Assembly (NCBI RefSeq): GCF_030247195.1
Contig: NC_080670.1
Coordinates: 33,776,497 to 33,840,496, forward strand
Source of the DNA: Topomyia yanbarensis
Taxonomy: Eukaryota > Arthropoda > Insecta > Diptera > Culicidae
Reading direction: 5' to 3'
DNA: 64,000 nt
Shown: positions 47,641 to 58,753 of the stretch, piece after piece
Layout: every line of letters starts with the position of its first letter
How positions within the stretch are numbered: the first letter of the stretch is position 1
Position numbers and translations under genes: made by a program
Notes under the pieces: generated by a model
Databases searched by the model: none
Told to the model about the DNA's origin: nothing
Seen by the model: only the letters and a program-made list of their open reading frames with translations

Positions 47641-48121
47641 ACAGAATTCCTTAATATCGATAAACTCACTTTAAGCGAAGACTGCATATCAAGAAAACTG
47701 GCAACTCTGTCCAGAATCTGGAGACAGTAACAGCCCCGCCACTTGCGGGTAAAGGTGGTACTTCCCATAATGATGCACACACACATATACACTTTTACAT
47801 TAAGCTTCCTACTCTCCTTCAATAGAGGCGCTGTAACCTATGTCGCTTCTCGTTTGTATGGGAGAAGGAAAGAGATATCAGTCTTCTTAATATGTAGTCT
47901 TCGCTTTAAGTTTATCGGGAGTTATCGGTAGGCCGTGTTTTTGTCCCAATAACGTAGTATTAATATAGAATTGTAAAATACTGAAAACAGATTTCAGACC
48001 TAATCCAAAAATGAAAGTTGGTGTAGGCTGTGCTCAAAAAAAAATCGGTAGGGTTCGGTAGGAATAAGGAAATATCGGGAGTTTCCCCTACAGACCCTTT
48101 TTCACAGACTAGCGAAGTGTC

Positions 48122-49348
48122 CCCAGAAGTAATACCACTGAGAACTGACATACAAGTAAAGTTTCCAACTTGTGTAAGAAATTAAACTGTCGTTTTGAAA
48201 TGACAACAGCAAGTAGCAACTTGCCACTGGTCGGCGCTTCGATCGGCCAGCAACCCAGTCAAAAAGGGCAAGTTGCTGGCTAACGGGGGGCTATTTGCCA
48301 ACTCGGATGCGCTAATTGCTCTTCAATTTGCCAGCAAATTGCTGGCAATTTGGGGGCTATTTCAAATGCAACATTTGAGCGATTTGCCGCCGTCATTTTT
48401 TTGCCGCCCAACCCGCCCTTAAATCGCCCCCAAATCGCCCACGGAACGCGCCATTTAATCGCCCTTAATTGCCTAATATGCAAATTAAAAATAATACTTA
48501 TTTTCGGATTCATTATCTATTCACATATACTTACCAGTATACTAGGTAATCATCCCAACTTATAGGAAGAATAAAAGGTGAAGTTGGTATTGCACACTAA
48601 AACTTATCACAATCTGACGTTCATTAAGACTTTATGTCAGAGATCTTGTTCTACTATACTTACACACGATTCCACAATTTTCTACATTCGTTGGTTAAAT
48701 GAAGTGCACTAGACAAACAAAATACAAGTGAGAACACACCAATTGTTCAAAAAACAATTTTAAGCTTAAGCCGCAAACATGAACCGCCATGTTTGAAAAA
48801 CGCAAAAAACAACCAAGTCCATTTCAGCTGCCAGAAAATTTGTCTAAGTATTGAAATTACCTTTAAATCGCAATCGCAAATTGCATTTGTTCCTAGGGGC
48901 AATTAGCACAGGCGAGTTGAGTCAAACGTCAAACTTTTTAAATCGCCTGACCATGTTCGTCCGCATTTTTTTGACAGGGAATCTTTATACGGGACTTGTG
49001 TGCAAACTTGGATACAACGGTGACTCACGTATGCGAACCTGTATGCGATGGTGATTTTCAACGTATTTTCATTTGAATGTTTATACAGGCTTTTCGGGAA
49101 AATTTGTTCCAGCTTATATGTCTGTTCTCTGTGGTAATACCGAGAGGTAGTCCCTGGGGGGAACAATGGCGCAGCCCAATGGAGTTTAGTCGGTATTAAT
49201 GGATGCGTCACCATTCGAGCCCGACACACCCCCAGTACACCCCGTATGGTAGCTTGGCATCTACTAATAGCACGTGTACTGGGCTAGTACGTAAATGTAT
49301 TCTCCATTCTAAAATAAAAAAAATAAAAAAAAAAATAAAAAAATAAAA
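48122..49348 (+). mobile_element. 5'-truncated R1-clade 3' end, split by a nested element
   Basis: After removing the nested 998-bp element, CCCAGAAGTAATACCGAGAG and the following 190 bases match the last part of the full-length element at 31424-31605. It ends in an A-rich (AAATAAAA) tail. The whole unit is flanked by AGACTAGCGAAGTGTC (48106-48121, 49349-49364). It is a typical dead-on-arrival insertion of the same LINE family. Confidence 0.92.
48136..49133. mobile_element. 998-bp non-autonomous element, CACTGAGAACTGACATA ends, 7-bp TSD
   Basis: CACTGAGAACTGACATAC pairs with the right end (ATATGTCTGTTCTCTGTG inverted) with three differences in 18. GTAATAC flanks it (48129-48135, 49134-49140), and the R1 3' UTR provides the empty site. 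The interior has GC-rich AAATCGCCC/GCAAGTTGCTGGC words at 48220-48460 but no long frame. Head and TSD length match 21204 and 61853. Confidence 0.9.
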
Positions 49349-49532
49349 AGACTAGCGAAGTGTCAAAAATTGCAGCCAAACGGACTGTCAAAAAGTGCAG
49401 CCAAACGAGCATGAGGGTTTTGAGAGGGGAAGTACAAGAGGAAGCCCATGCAAAACTTATGGGAGCTTCCGTGATGCCAGCTTACATTCATGGGTGCTAG
49501 TTTTACTGTTTTTCTCTTCGCAAGTCTGTGAA

Positions 49533-50179
49533 GGCCCCTATTATTGGCTCGAATCAAAACTCGTCGAAATGTCAATTGACGATAGGTTTATGGCTGGATG
49601 TTGTTGGCTCGAATCAAAACTTGTCGAAAGTTAACAAAGTTCATTCCGTAGTGTCAAACTGGCGCCTAGGTGGCAAAATCGTTAGAGTTCAACGGGGTGC
49701 TGGAGCGTCGCCAGAAATTTTTATTTCCCAGATTACATTTTAGGAAACTTCCCAGTTAAGCTCAGCCAGAATGCCAGAATTCGTATTCCGGTTTCAGTAA
49801 CACAACCGATTCTAATTAGAATAGAACCAGCTAGAATTCCGGCTCATTTCCGGTTGAACTTTGCTGGGTTCCGGTAACCATCCTATACCATTCACGAACC
49901 TCTGTTTAGAGTGTACCTGTACGATGCGGCTTTGCCGTATACCCGATACCTAGAAATCGAAGCGGCTCAAAGGTGGCCGCCGACCCGCCGTCAGAAGCAA
50001 ACGAACCTATGATCCACTCATTTGTCCGGCTTACTCAAATAGAGACAGACACATTGAATGGTGGAATCAAAAAAAAAATTGGTAACTCTAGCGAAATGTA
50101 AACACAAATGAACACTCCGGATGAACATATAGTCAATTTACATTTCGACGACTTTTGATTCAAGCCAATAATAGGGGCC
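49533..50179. mobile_element. 647-bp element with about 48-bp inverted ends
   Basis: GGCCCCTATTATTGGCTCGA, ATCAAAACTCGTCGAAATGT is inverted at 50130-50179 with few differences. A second direct copy of GTTGGCTCGAATCAAAACTT, GTCGAAA sits at 49600-49629. It carries the nested CCCAG element and, at 49940-50045, sequence related to the arms of the 61-63 kb foldback. No TSD is evident. Confidence 0.75.
49751..49867. mobile_element. 117-bp MITE, CCCAG ends, TT duplication
   Basis: CCCAGTTAAGCTCAGCC at the left and GGTTGAACTTTGCTGGG at the right pair with three mismatches in 17. TT flanks both sides. The core holds ACACAACCGATTCTAATTAG as in 47139-47245. Confidence 0.7.
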
Positions 50180-51194
50180 TCCATAAATAAATAAAGAAAT
50201 AATAATTTTCTGGCAATGCTCGATTTCCCAGTTGAATTCAAATGATTTTGCCACTTGATAGATTCATCGGGGACTGCCCGAGTAGATTACGACAAAGCTG
50301 GGCGCTGAATGACTCACAACATAAAACATCGGTATCGGGAGAATATTTGCCGATATTTTCAGTGGACTACATTCTTTTATCATGAATTCGGGGCATTGCA
50401 TAGTATAACAGGTATATCTAATATAAATATGACTCTGAATGCAGTGTGCTATCTGAACTAATTACCAGGGAACCAATTCTCACAGCCACGTCACTCAGTT
50501 ACTAGAAGAAAACTCGTAACTAAGAATAATCTCATACATTCAATCTTTTTTATACGAATTTATGCTCTATTGATGACATCCAAATATATTTCGTATCGAA
50601 TCACATGTCACATCGACGATTCAGCAGTGGGTATAGGGCCAAGTTCTCTCTGTTAGTTAAATTAAACTTTTACTTGTTCATTTTGATATGATGTGATCAG
50701 CTAGGACCGCGTGGTACCAGAGAAATTTAATATGTTGGGGACAGGACCCTATAAGATGACCACGATTTTCGGGTATTTTTTGTGGCACTCAATTCCTCAA
50801 CCCGATGTGGCTGTTCAAGTCGAATATTCTGCTAATTCAGATGGATCACATTGGATTCATTTAGGGGATTCGTTGTCTTTGAAATAAGAGAAGCATAGGC
50901 TCACATTCTTTATGGAAGGACATTCTTTTCTTTTTTCGCTACTCTAGCAACTCACCCGATTCGAGTAGATTAGTTTCGTTCGGGTAATTTGTTAGGTGGA
51001 CACGTGTCTGACAGTGTGGGCTAATACCCAAATAACAATGACACAGTGGCGTACGAGCTCGTGAGAATTGCAGCACATTCAAGATCACCTCCGCCGTCTG
51101 TTGTAACATAGCTCCTTAATTTTTTTTCCACACAGTTCGACATTAAACACGTCTAAGAAATCGGCTTAGCAAAAACATTTCAAACTTCCTGTTA
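50180..51194. other. No gene recognised
   Basis: AT-rich sequence with no convincing frames or repeats. Confidence 0.3.
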
Positions 51195-51917
51195 GACACA
51201 AACGAGGGGCGACTCACTCTAGTATTTTCAATTCAGGCTAACGTATTGAGAGACGTATTTGTGCATTTTTCACGAAATGACATGTATTTTGTGTATTGAT
51301 GAGTATTGATTATTTTTTCATAATAGTTACGTATTAGCGAATTGAAAACATATTTGTGTATTGTTCACGAAATGCAATGTATTATGCGTATTGGTGAATT
51401 AATTCATAATTCTTATGGATTAGTGTACTAAAACGTACAATTGTATGCACGCATAGTATTTTTGTTGAATAATCAATTGAAACCGATGTTACTGAATTTG
51501 GACGTTTAAATGTTATTGTAGAATGCAAGTAGAATAATTTCATAAACGCAAATAATATAATTAGTTCAAATGGAATTACTAGTGATTCTTCAAGATTAAA
51601 GAACAATTAAGCATTATGAAAATTTTATTATTTAGAGAATTAGTGACTTCTTCAGTTTGCTTCTACTGGTGAGAAGCAGGAAGCGGGGAGATTTACCAGA
51701 TATGTTGCTATTGTTGAACCAAGGCTGATGAACATGTAATTGAAGTAACCTTTATCTTTAGTTTGGTGAAAACTAATTAAGCTTGCTGAATTCTAATTAG
51801 GTTTACCCAATGGTATTTTTTGAGCAACGCGGTATTATATTTAATCACTGCAGTATTATCTAAATTTATTTCAAAAATTGAGATGCTTCTCAGTAAAAAT
51901 GAGATGCTCCTCAGTAA

Positions 51918-52000
51918 AATCAGCCGAAATTCCTTGGTTGTACTAGACTCGGTTGTGTCACTAGAGCCTGAATTTTGGCAGAATCCAGCCGGAATTCCTT
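51918..52000. repeat. Fragment of the CGGTTGTGTCACT hairpin family
   Basis: CGGTTGTGTCACTAGAGCC and GCCGGAATTCC recur from 47139-47245 and 49785-49867. It is a diverged fragment inside the hAT-like element. Confidence 0.4.
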
Positions 52001-52061
52001 AGAACTTAGAGTTATGGCTGAACTCATACCTCCAAGCGACGTAATTCGGATTCTTGAGTTT

Positions 52062-52215
52062 TGTATTATTTTTTTTTTATTATTTTGATTATAGAGGTTT
52101 TAACCTTAGGGTCGCCTCTTTTATGGTTAGAGCAATCTCTTGTGGAAAAATCTCTAACCCTATGTGCTGGGTTGGGAATGGAACCCAGGTGAGCTGCGTA
52201 CAATCTTGTGTTTTG
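52062..52215 (-). mobile_element. tRNA-derived SINE, reverse orientation
   Basis: On the minus strand it reads CCTGGGTTCCATTCCCAACC (B box), then CACATAGGGTTAGAGATTTTT, TCTAACC, GAGGCGACCCTAAGG, AACCTCTATAATCAAAATAA and an A/T tail. It is the same family as 13180-13310 and inserted into the hAT-like element after that arrived. Confidence 0.8.
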
Positions 52216-53787
52216 CATTCTCAATCCATCGAGCGTTGGTTTCGATTCTATTCCCCCAACGAGTGTTGATTTATAATGCAACCTATATATCTAAACAAAA
52301 TGATCCATCGCAATGCAAACTTCGAACTTGCAAGATTTTAGAGATTCACTATTTAGGGTAAACATTAAACCATTGTTTATGTCGATAAAACGACCGAATT
52401 CTTGATCAAAAATTTCCTACTGATGCTGGTAGGAAATTTCGAATTTACCTATGTTCACGTCCCCTGGGAGTATTTTCAAATCTACGGGATGTTTGTTTTC
52501 TTTAAAGATTATGGGATTGTTCCTCCGAATCAAACTAACAAGAATTCTGATTGATTTCTGCCTTCTTGTCATTCTAATGATTCACCGATTCTAAATCCGT
52601 TTGCTGGGAGTCCCAATTCCGAGAAAAGTAAACAATCTAGCTTGAAAAAACATATATGTTTTTTGTCATAAGTATACGCTATGTCATAATAAGAAATATA
52701 CTGAATTAGTTTCATTTGGCATGAAATTAATGTAATATTTGTGTGGCTTGTATCAACAGTGTATTACTTGACGAATTGGATTGTTATCGACGCATTGAAA
52801 AATATTTCCGGTCCTAACGTATTTTTGTGTATTAGTGTATTTTCGACGTATTGAAAAATTCTTCCAGAAGTAACGTATTTTTAGTGCATTAATGTATTTT
52901 CGGCGTATTAAATGTATTAAGGTGTATTGAAGCATTTCTGATGTATTTTTTCAATTGGGTATTTTCAATTCACTTTGAATGGGAAGTGAACTGCCCCTCG
53001 GACACAAATAGCTCATTTTATGCTGAACATGTACATTTTTGGCGTGAATTTTTTATTCACCAATTCGACGGGTATTGATTGAAACTTATAATCTGACCGG
53101 GAAGACCGCCTTTGCGGAGCCTTTCCGTACCCGTGCCGTGAGAGTTATGTTTCGCAACGACTACATTATGGCAGCGTAGTGCAAAATATGTTGCCACTCA
53201 ACGTGAAATTTGACATACTCGTCGTCTCCGCGGTCGTGGCTTTTTTATAGTCAGTCGCTACCGCATTTTCCCGAAAAGGACTTGACTCAATTGTACAAGT
53301 CAGCGCATATTTTCCGCACAAAAGGTAAAAGATTGATGGGAACCGGTACCATGATACGCGATACAATATTGTAGAGGCTTTTTCGTTGTCATCGACTGCG
53401 GAGGGTTTTAAATTACGACGGTTGGGAGCAACGAGGTGTTCCGCTTAGTCGAATTGTCTCGGAGGGGTTGAGTTGCTGCTTCCTTAATGAAGACCATAAA
53501 TGTACCTGACAATCAACACGACTAAGCGGATTAATCCCTATTACAAACTGCTAATCATCGCTTTTACTTCTTGACCTTATTATAGGGATCGTGTCATTAT
53601 CTGCTTAAAAGTATCGGTTTACCCGTAAAATGAAAAAGGATTCACTTGAACGCGAGACCATACCATAGCCGTATTTGTCCCACCTGCGGCGACATGCAAC
53701 CACGGCCTGGCTGTAATCAGCTGACCATGCCAGCAACTTATTTCAGCAGATTATTCAAGCTTTAATTACCACTCGCTACTATTCCAG

Positions 53788-55256
53788 ATGTTGTACGCGC
53801 TCGGTGTAGTGAAATTGATCCTAATCCAACACCTGATCGGTGCATCACCTACGTTGAACACCGGCAGCGGAACCATGACGATCAACCGGAGACACACAGA
53901 CAACTTGCTGATTGCGCGGTGTCGTTCCAAATGTACGAACACATTCGACAAAATGATGGTACTTCCCCATTCAATTGATGCATTTTTGTTGTTTACCACG
54001 CCTCGATAGTCTATAGTTTGATGCTAAAGGCAATTGGACAATTATATCTAGATATCTTTTATAGCATTAGTCAGACCATGCGTCCGATTACCGCTAGCAT
54101 TTTTCTTCTACTAACAACGAATCACATCAATTAAATTTTAACACTCCTCCACTATTGTGCTTCACAGTGCGAAACCTCCTGCATCCGTGATTATCTGGAA
54201 AACTCTTCGTACAAAAAGTACGGAGACTGTCCGAAAAATCCGTTGAATAAGCTGGAGGCTATTTGCTTCAACACATGCCAAAATACCGACTATCACTGTC
54301 CGGGGGTGGAAAAATGTTGCTCCCATTCGTGCGGTATGAGCTGCCAGAGTCCAGTGGGGCTGGAGAAGGTCCGTGGTCTACCACCGGTTCCGTTCCACGT
54401 GACTCTCCGCGAGGCTGGCCGAAGCTTCCGAATGGCTGAGATTCAGTGGGAAATTCCACTGGAGGAAGAACTGTCCAGTGCGATTTATTTTGTGGTCGAA
54501 TCCCGGCATCACATCGGAATCAGTTTCGCCGAACGTAAGATGGAAAACGACTGGCAGTATCACACGCCAACGGTGATCTACGAGGTGGGGCGACCTGGTA
54601 GTCAGAAGCGTTACGTTGGTGAGATGAAACTAAAACCTGGACGCTGGTATCAGGTGCGAGTAGCGGCTGTCAATGAACTTGGTACCAAAGGGTATTCGGT
54701 CGTCTCGAAGGAGTTTCAGCTGAGTAAAAGTTAGTTAAGGGAAATCTACTTCGATTTTGATGACTGAACTTTTCTTTCTGACCAACAGAACCGAACCCGC
54801 CACAACAACCGAAGAATCTCACGTTGGGGCCGCTTGTGTTGAACGGTAACGGGACGTACAACAGGAAAATTACGTGGACTCTGCCACGATCTGATCTCCC
54901 GGTAGAGAAGTACAAAATCAGCTGGAGTCTGTATTTGAATGAAAGCAGTGGCGCGCGGATGGGGAACTCGTCACTGTTCAAGGAAACTGCAACTGTTTCG
55001 GCGGTAAGGGTTTTTGAACATAGCTTACTTCTAATATTAAGAAGTTTCTTTTCTTCATTACACAGCCCGCACGACATTACGAGATTAAAGGACTGCAGCC
55101 GAATATGTATTATTATCTGCAGATACATGCCATAAGCGTGTACGGGAAACGACGGTTGAAGTCACCGGCCAATCACGAACTGATGTATATCTCCGCCGAG
55201 GCAGGCGGAGCTGTGAAGCTGCCCAACATGGACAATATGCTAATGAATGATGCAAG
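53788..55256 (+). CDS. Kal1: Anosmin-1 (Kallmann syndrome 1 homologue), four exons, 3' part outside
   Basis: Exons 53788-53958, 54168-54723, 54789-55003 and 55066-55256 join in phases 0, 1 and 0; all introns are GT-AG and short (62-209 bp). The product begins with a signal peptide (MLYALGVVKLILIQHLIGAS), then a Cys-box (RCRSKC, CETSCIRDYL). A WAP four-disulphide domain follows (CFNTC, CPGVEKCC, CGMSC). The first fibronectin III domain contains RWYQVRVAAVNELGTKGYS, and the second contains LPVEKYKISWSLY and YYYLQIHAISVYGKRRLKSP. This order is diagnostic of anosmin, a secreted matrix protein that binds heparan sulphate and acts in cell adhesion and axon guidance. The Cys-box is shorter than in vertebrates. 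The last donor (GTAATT after phase 2) shows more exons follow, but none was found up to 64000. An upstream exon may add MFK. Confidence 0.92.
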
Positions 55257-56799
55257 GTAATTGCTCTAGTTTGTAAATTTGTTACGGTGAACAACGCAAG
55301 CTTGTTCCAGATGGAAAACCAGGTCTAGATGTAGGCGCACCGTAGATGTTTAAGCACAACGTATACAAATAACAGTTGCCGGTGTCAGTGGCAAAGTGAA
55401 ATGATGAGTTATGATAGCTGCTATACAGGTTTTCTGAAAAGAAAAAAAAAAGTTCTAGCTTATGCGCCGATTCTCTGTGACGTTATCATACTTGTTTTGC
55501 CCGTATTCGCCTTTCCGTTTGAGTTTATTTGCAAACGTATTTGAATATTTGAGGCCCCCACCATTGAACAAGTGTGAACGGATGTTTATTGGGATAGTTA
55601 CCCATGTCATTCTTAGACTCTTCTCCAAATTTTAGCCAAGTATACCAACAATTCAGTTTGCATGGGAAATTTTTTTTAAATATGTAGAGAAAAAAAACAT
55701 GGTGGCATCATTAGCGCAAGATTGGTGACCATTAGGCGCAGGATACGCAAAACATCAAAATCTCGGGCACCCTTAGGTAGAGTTACTTCCGGTGAAAATG
55801 CTAGAGCATCATACCACAGAGAATGCTTTTGATTTAATCCAAGATTTCCAAAAAGATAACCCTGATAACAATATGTTTATGGCATTTGGTAAGATAGCAG
55901 GACATTTAAGGCTAGAAATAAAAGATGATGCGTTGCGTTGCAGTTTGCATAATGTAAGTAAGATGACAGAAGTGACATGTGGTGATCCGACTTTCATAGT
56001 TGCAAGATGTTGTTTGAGGACGAAGAGTGCTTTAGTCAATTTGAACGCTGTCTAGACCAAAAAAATTGTTCGTATTCCGTGATGTGTTTAAGGTGATTTT
56101 TTGTAAATGAAGCGCGGAGCTTAAGGGTATGTAATATTTTACACATTTTTACACATTATGCTATATTTCTCCTTAGTGGAGAACAATTTTGGTATAAACT
56201 ATTTTTTTTTTCTATATTAAGAAGATCAAGGAATAGAGTAGAATCAGTAACATGCATGATGGAATATTGTATTGACATTTGTGCAGAATAGTGGTCAGAA
56301 ATCACACGATTATTCGGATTTTCACTACTCAGTCTCTCTACGGTTTTTATTCGCTGAGTTATATTATACGAGCGTCAAAGTTACCCCAATCAAGTGGTTG
56401 AAAATACGATGTTGCCTAATATCAAACTCCGTATGTAGGGATAGGGATGTCAGTTGCCTGGGAAAAAATGTAAATACCCCGGATGAACTTTTTGTCAACT
56501 GACATGTCGCTCGTTAAGAATAACTCAAAAGTGAACGACCAACCACTCAATTTCATAAAAAGTGCACGTAGTCAAATAGTGAGTTTTTCTAGTTTACTCA
56601 GTTTTCAGTTCTGGCTGGAAATGACAAATATTGAGTACTTTTCACTCAAAAACAAAATATGGGAAATAACCTTTATGCATTTTTAGCTGCTGAAAAATGA
56701 ATCTGAATTTAAAATCTGATTAACCTGAATCTCGCCGCCATCGCCGAGACTGCAAAAAAAAATCATTCACACTGCGCTGCTATCACCAAGACGCCTATT
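55257..56799. other. Intron of the anosmin gene, no exon recognised
   Basis: A + frame at 55792-56055 (87 codons) has no recognisable motif and no splice context. A palindrome ATGTCAGTTG/CAACTGACAT (about 56447-56505) is present. Otherwise nothing. Confidence 0.3.
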
Positions 56800-57660
56800 A
56801 TACCGTACTACGAAAGCCCCCGAGCGCTCCGACGCAGTCGTGTTACCAGCCAGAGACCAGCTCAGTCGTTCCAGCCCTGCGTTATGAACTCCCTTCTTAG
56901 GCGAGTATTTTGCTTTAAATGACGATCCGCTTCCTGAAAACCTTCAGGTTTCCTGCATGCCATCGGGTACATCACGTCCGATGCAATAATGTCGGGAGGC
57001 TTGACACGTGGCGCCGACGGTTTGCGGTTGTACTACCTAAACGTCAGCGAGTTCAGGACGAAAATTGAGGCCTTGTATTTGGCTGCTCTTTACGGCGACT
57101 ACGATATTTACGTTCTGACGGAAACTTGGCTTGATAATCGCATTACATTGATGCAGCTCTTCGGGGATTCTTACGTGGCTTATCGTGCAGATCGAGGTGC
57201 TTGTAACAGTATCCATGGTCGCGAAGGGGGAGTTTTGATCGCTGCATCTTCCATGCTTGCCTCCTGTGAATTTGGTGTGGATAGTTCATCAAGCATTTAA
57301 GCATTTTGGACGAAGATTACTACGCAGACGAAAAACTACTTTATTGGAGCTGTTTACATTCCTCCAGAAAAACGACCGTTATTTATTTTAACCGATTTTA
57401 TACTGGAGGTTGAGTTCTTGCCGAGTTTTATGGGTGAACATTTATTAAGAATTCTTGTGCTGAAGGATCTCTATCCGATTCTTACGCTTGAAGTTTATTT
57501 CTGATTTTTATGTTCTAATATATTTGAAACGGGTTATACGAAGCATGTTCTGTCCTTGCGACTTTTATTTTCTGACGCTCAAATCACCCTCTACGCCGCA
57601 ACCCGAGTTATTCACCCTCGAACACTGCTACCCTTCGAAATGCGTAACACTAGACTACTA
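56800..57660 (+). pseudogene. Fragment of a jockey/CR1-type LINE (ORF1 end and endonuclease)
   Basis: A Pro/Ser-rich coding remnant ends near 56985 and is followed by an endonuclease frame (56989-57300). It reads LRLYYLNVSEFRTKIEALYL, then YVLTETWLDNRI and GGVLIAASS, the usual EEP blocks. After a stop it continues as TKNYFIGAVYIPPEK, then in another frame as TPQPELFTLEHCYPSKCVTL. Stops, frame changes and the missing reverse transcriptase show it is a dead fragment. It belongs to a different LINE clade from the element at 24.9 kb. Confidence 0.8.
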
Positions 57661-57668
57661 CGCTGCCA

Positions 57669-58153
57669 CCCAGTGAGCAAATTTTCTGGCAGAGACCGCT
57701 CTGCTAGATTTCTGTAAGTCTTAGTTTGGCAGCCCTGTCAGATTTCTGCGCGTATCCTCTCGGGTGAGTTGAGCTAGGGCGAACTCGGTTTCGCTCGCGT
57801 TTTCTGGCAAATTTTGACAGGAACCGAGCTAAACCCTGGCATAACTCGGACATAAACTGTGCAAAGATCCTGGCAATTCCTACATGGTAGAATTTAGCAC
57901 GAATCGAGCAAAACATCTGACAAAGATGTGGCAGGAAGCGTGCAGAGATCTTGGCCGTACATTTCTGGCTCGATTCTGGATAAAAGTGAGCAGCATCGGT
58001 CAAACCGCTTCTGTCAGAAACGGTTGTTGCATTCGAGCGAATTTGTTGCCAGAATTCTCGCACAAATCGCGCAAAATGCTCGCAGAAACTCTGCCAAAAT
58101 CAATTTTGCTTTGCTCAACTTTTGCTAACTTTCTGCTTGCCACGCTGACCGGG
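57669..58153. mobile_element. 485-bp MITE, CCCAGTGAGC ends, CA duplication
   Basis: CCCAGTGAGC at the left and GCTGACCGGG at the right are inverted with two mismatches. CA lies on both sides. Its body (GGCAGCCCTGTCAGATTTCT, GCGCGTATCCT) matches 46654-47094. Confidence 0.82.
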
Positions 58154-58192
58154 CAGTAGTCCGATGGCGATGGCTCATCGCTTCAACTAGTT

Positions 58193-58560
58193 TGTACACG
58201 GAAAAATAAAACAAGCCACAGAATAATTTAGGTACTTTTGAGTTTTGCATCGCTTTCGCACTTATTAGTGTTGTCAAAAACAAAGCGAGAGATTCGACTC
58301 AGTAAAGGTCTTCCGTGGAATAAGGTACTTTTGAGTTGTTTGAGGTATACTCAAAATTGGGTAGATTCAACTTAAATTTAAGTATATTTAACTCAAGGTT
58401 GAGTATAAAAAAACCTATCAATGACTTGTGATTTTTGCCGTCGTTGAAGGGGAACTACCTTCAACACGGTTTACCTAATTTTACCTTATTCCACGATACC
58501 CCGAGATTGAGTCAACAGAGCTCAACTTTTGGTAGTTTTGCGTATCCGTGTAGAGTACTT
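58193..58560. repeat. Possible MITE with ACACGGA ends
   Basis: ACACGGAAAAATA at the left and TATCCGTGT at the right are a short inverted pair around repeated TACTTTTGAGTT and ACTCAAA words. Weak evidence. Confidence 0.35.
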
Positions 58561-58640
58561 CGTCTTCGATACCAATTCATCCCAATTTCGTCACCGTTTG
58601 CTGTTAGGTTAATTATTTTTTGTTTAGCGTATTTATGTTC

Positions 58641-58753
58641 TTTTTTGCTTGAAGCGAAACTGAGTCAGGTTCTAACCCCAACTTCTGTCAAAATGTATGA
58701 ACTGACAGCGGTTAGGGTTAGAACCTGACTCAGTTTCAAGGTCAAGCAAAAAC
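58641..58753. repeat. 113-bp hairpin MITE
   Basis: GAAACTGAGTCAGGTTCTAA, CCC pairs exactly with the right arm. The outer TTTTTTGCTTGA/TCAAGCAAAAA and inner CTGTCA/TGACAG complete a near-continuous stem. Confidence 0.8.

Larger units (their letters stand above)
51203..53000. mobile_element. 1.8-kb hAT-like non-autonomous element with 8-bp TSD
   Basis: CGAGGGGCGACTCACT at the left and AGTGAACTGCCCCTCG at the right form inverted ends. GACACAAA lies on both sides (51195-51202, 53001-53008). An 8-bp duplication and C(G/T)AGGGGC heads fit hAT. Subterminal regions (51240-51420, 52740-52960) are GTATT-rich tandem repeats of about 115 and 60 bp. No transposase is seen; a SINE is nested near the middle. 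Confidence 0.82.
35981..53787 (+). other. Putative 17.8-kb first intron of the anosmin gene
   Basis: It has a GTATGG donor and an acceptor with a T/C-rich tract (TACTATTCCAG). It contains at least a dozen TE insertions listed separately and no convincing internal exon. 35981-37504 and 37971-39508 show nothing specific beyond short direct words. 53009-53787 is GC-balanced and repeat-free and could hold regulatory DNA. Confidence 0.35.

Noticed and set aside
49940..50045. Independent gene fragment in a GC-richer block
   Set aside because: Matches the inner arm of the 61-63 kb foldback (AGCAAAC, ATCCACTC, CCGG(C/T)TTACTC), so it is repeat-derived.
55792..56055. 87-codon frame after the anosmin exons
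   Set aside because: Not fibronectin-like, no acceptor at its start, no known motif.
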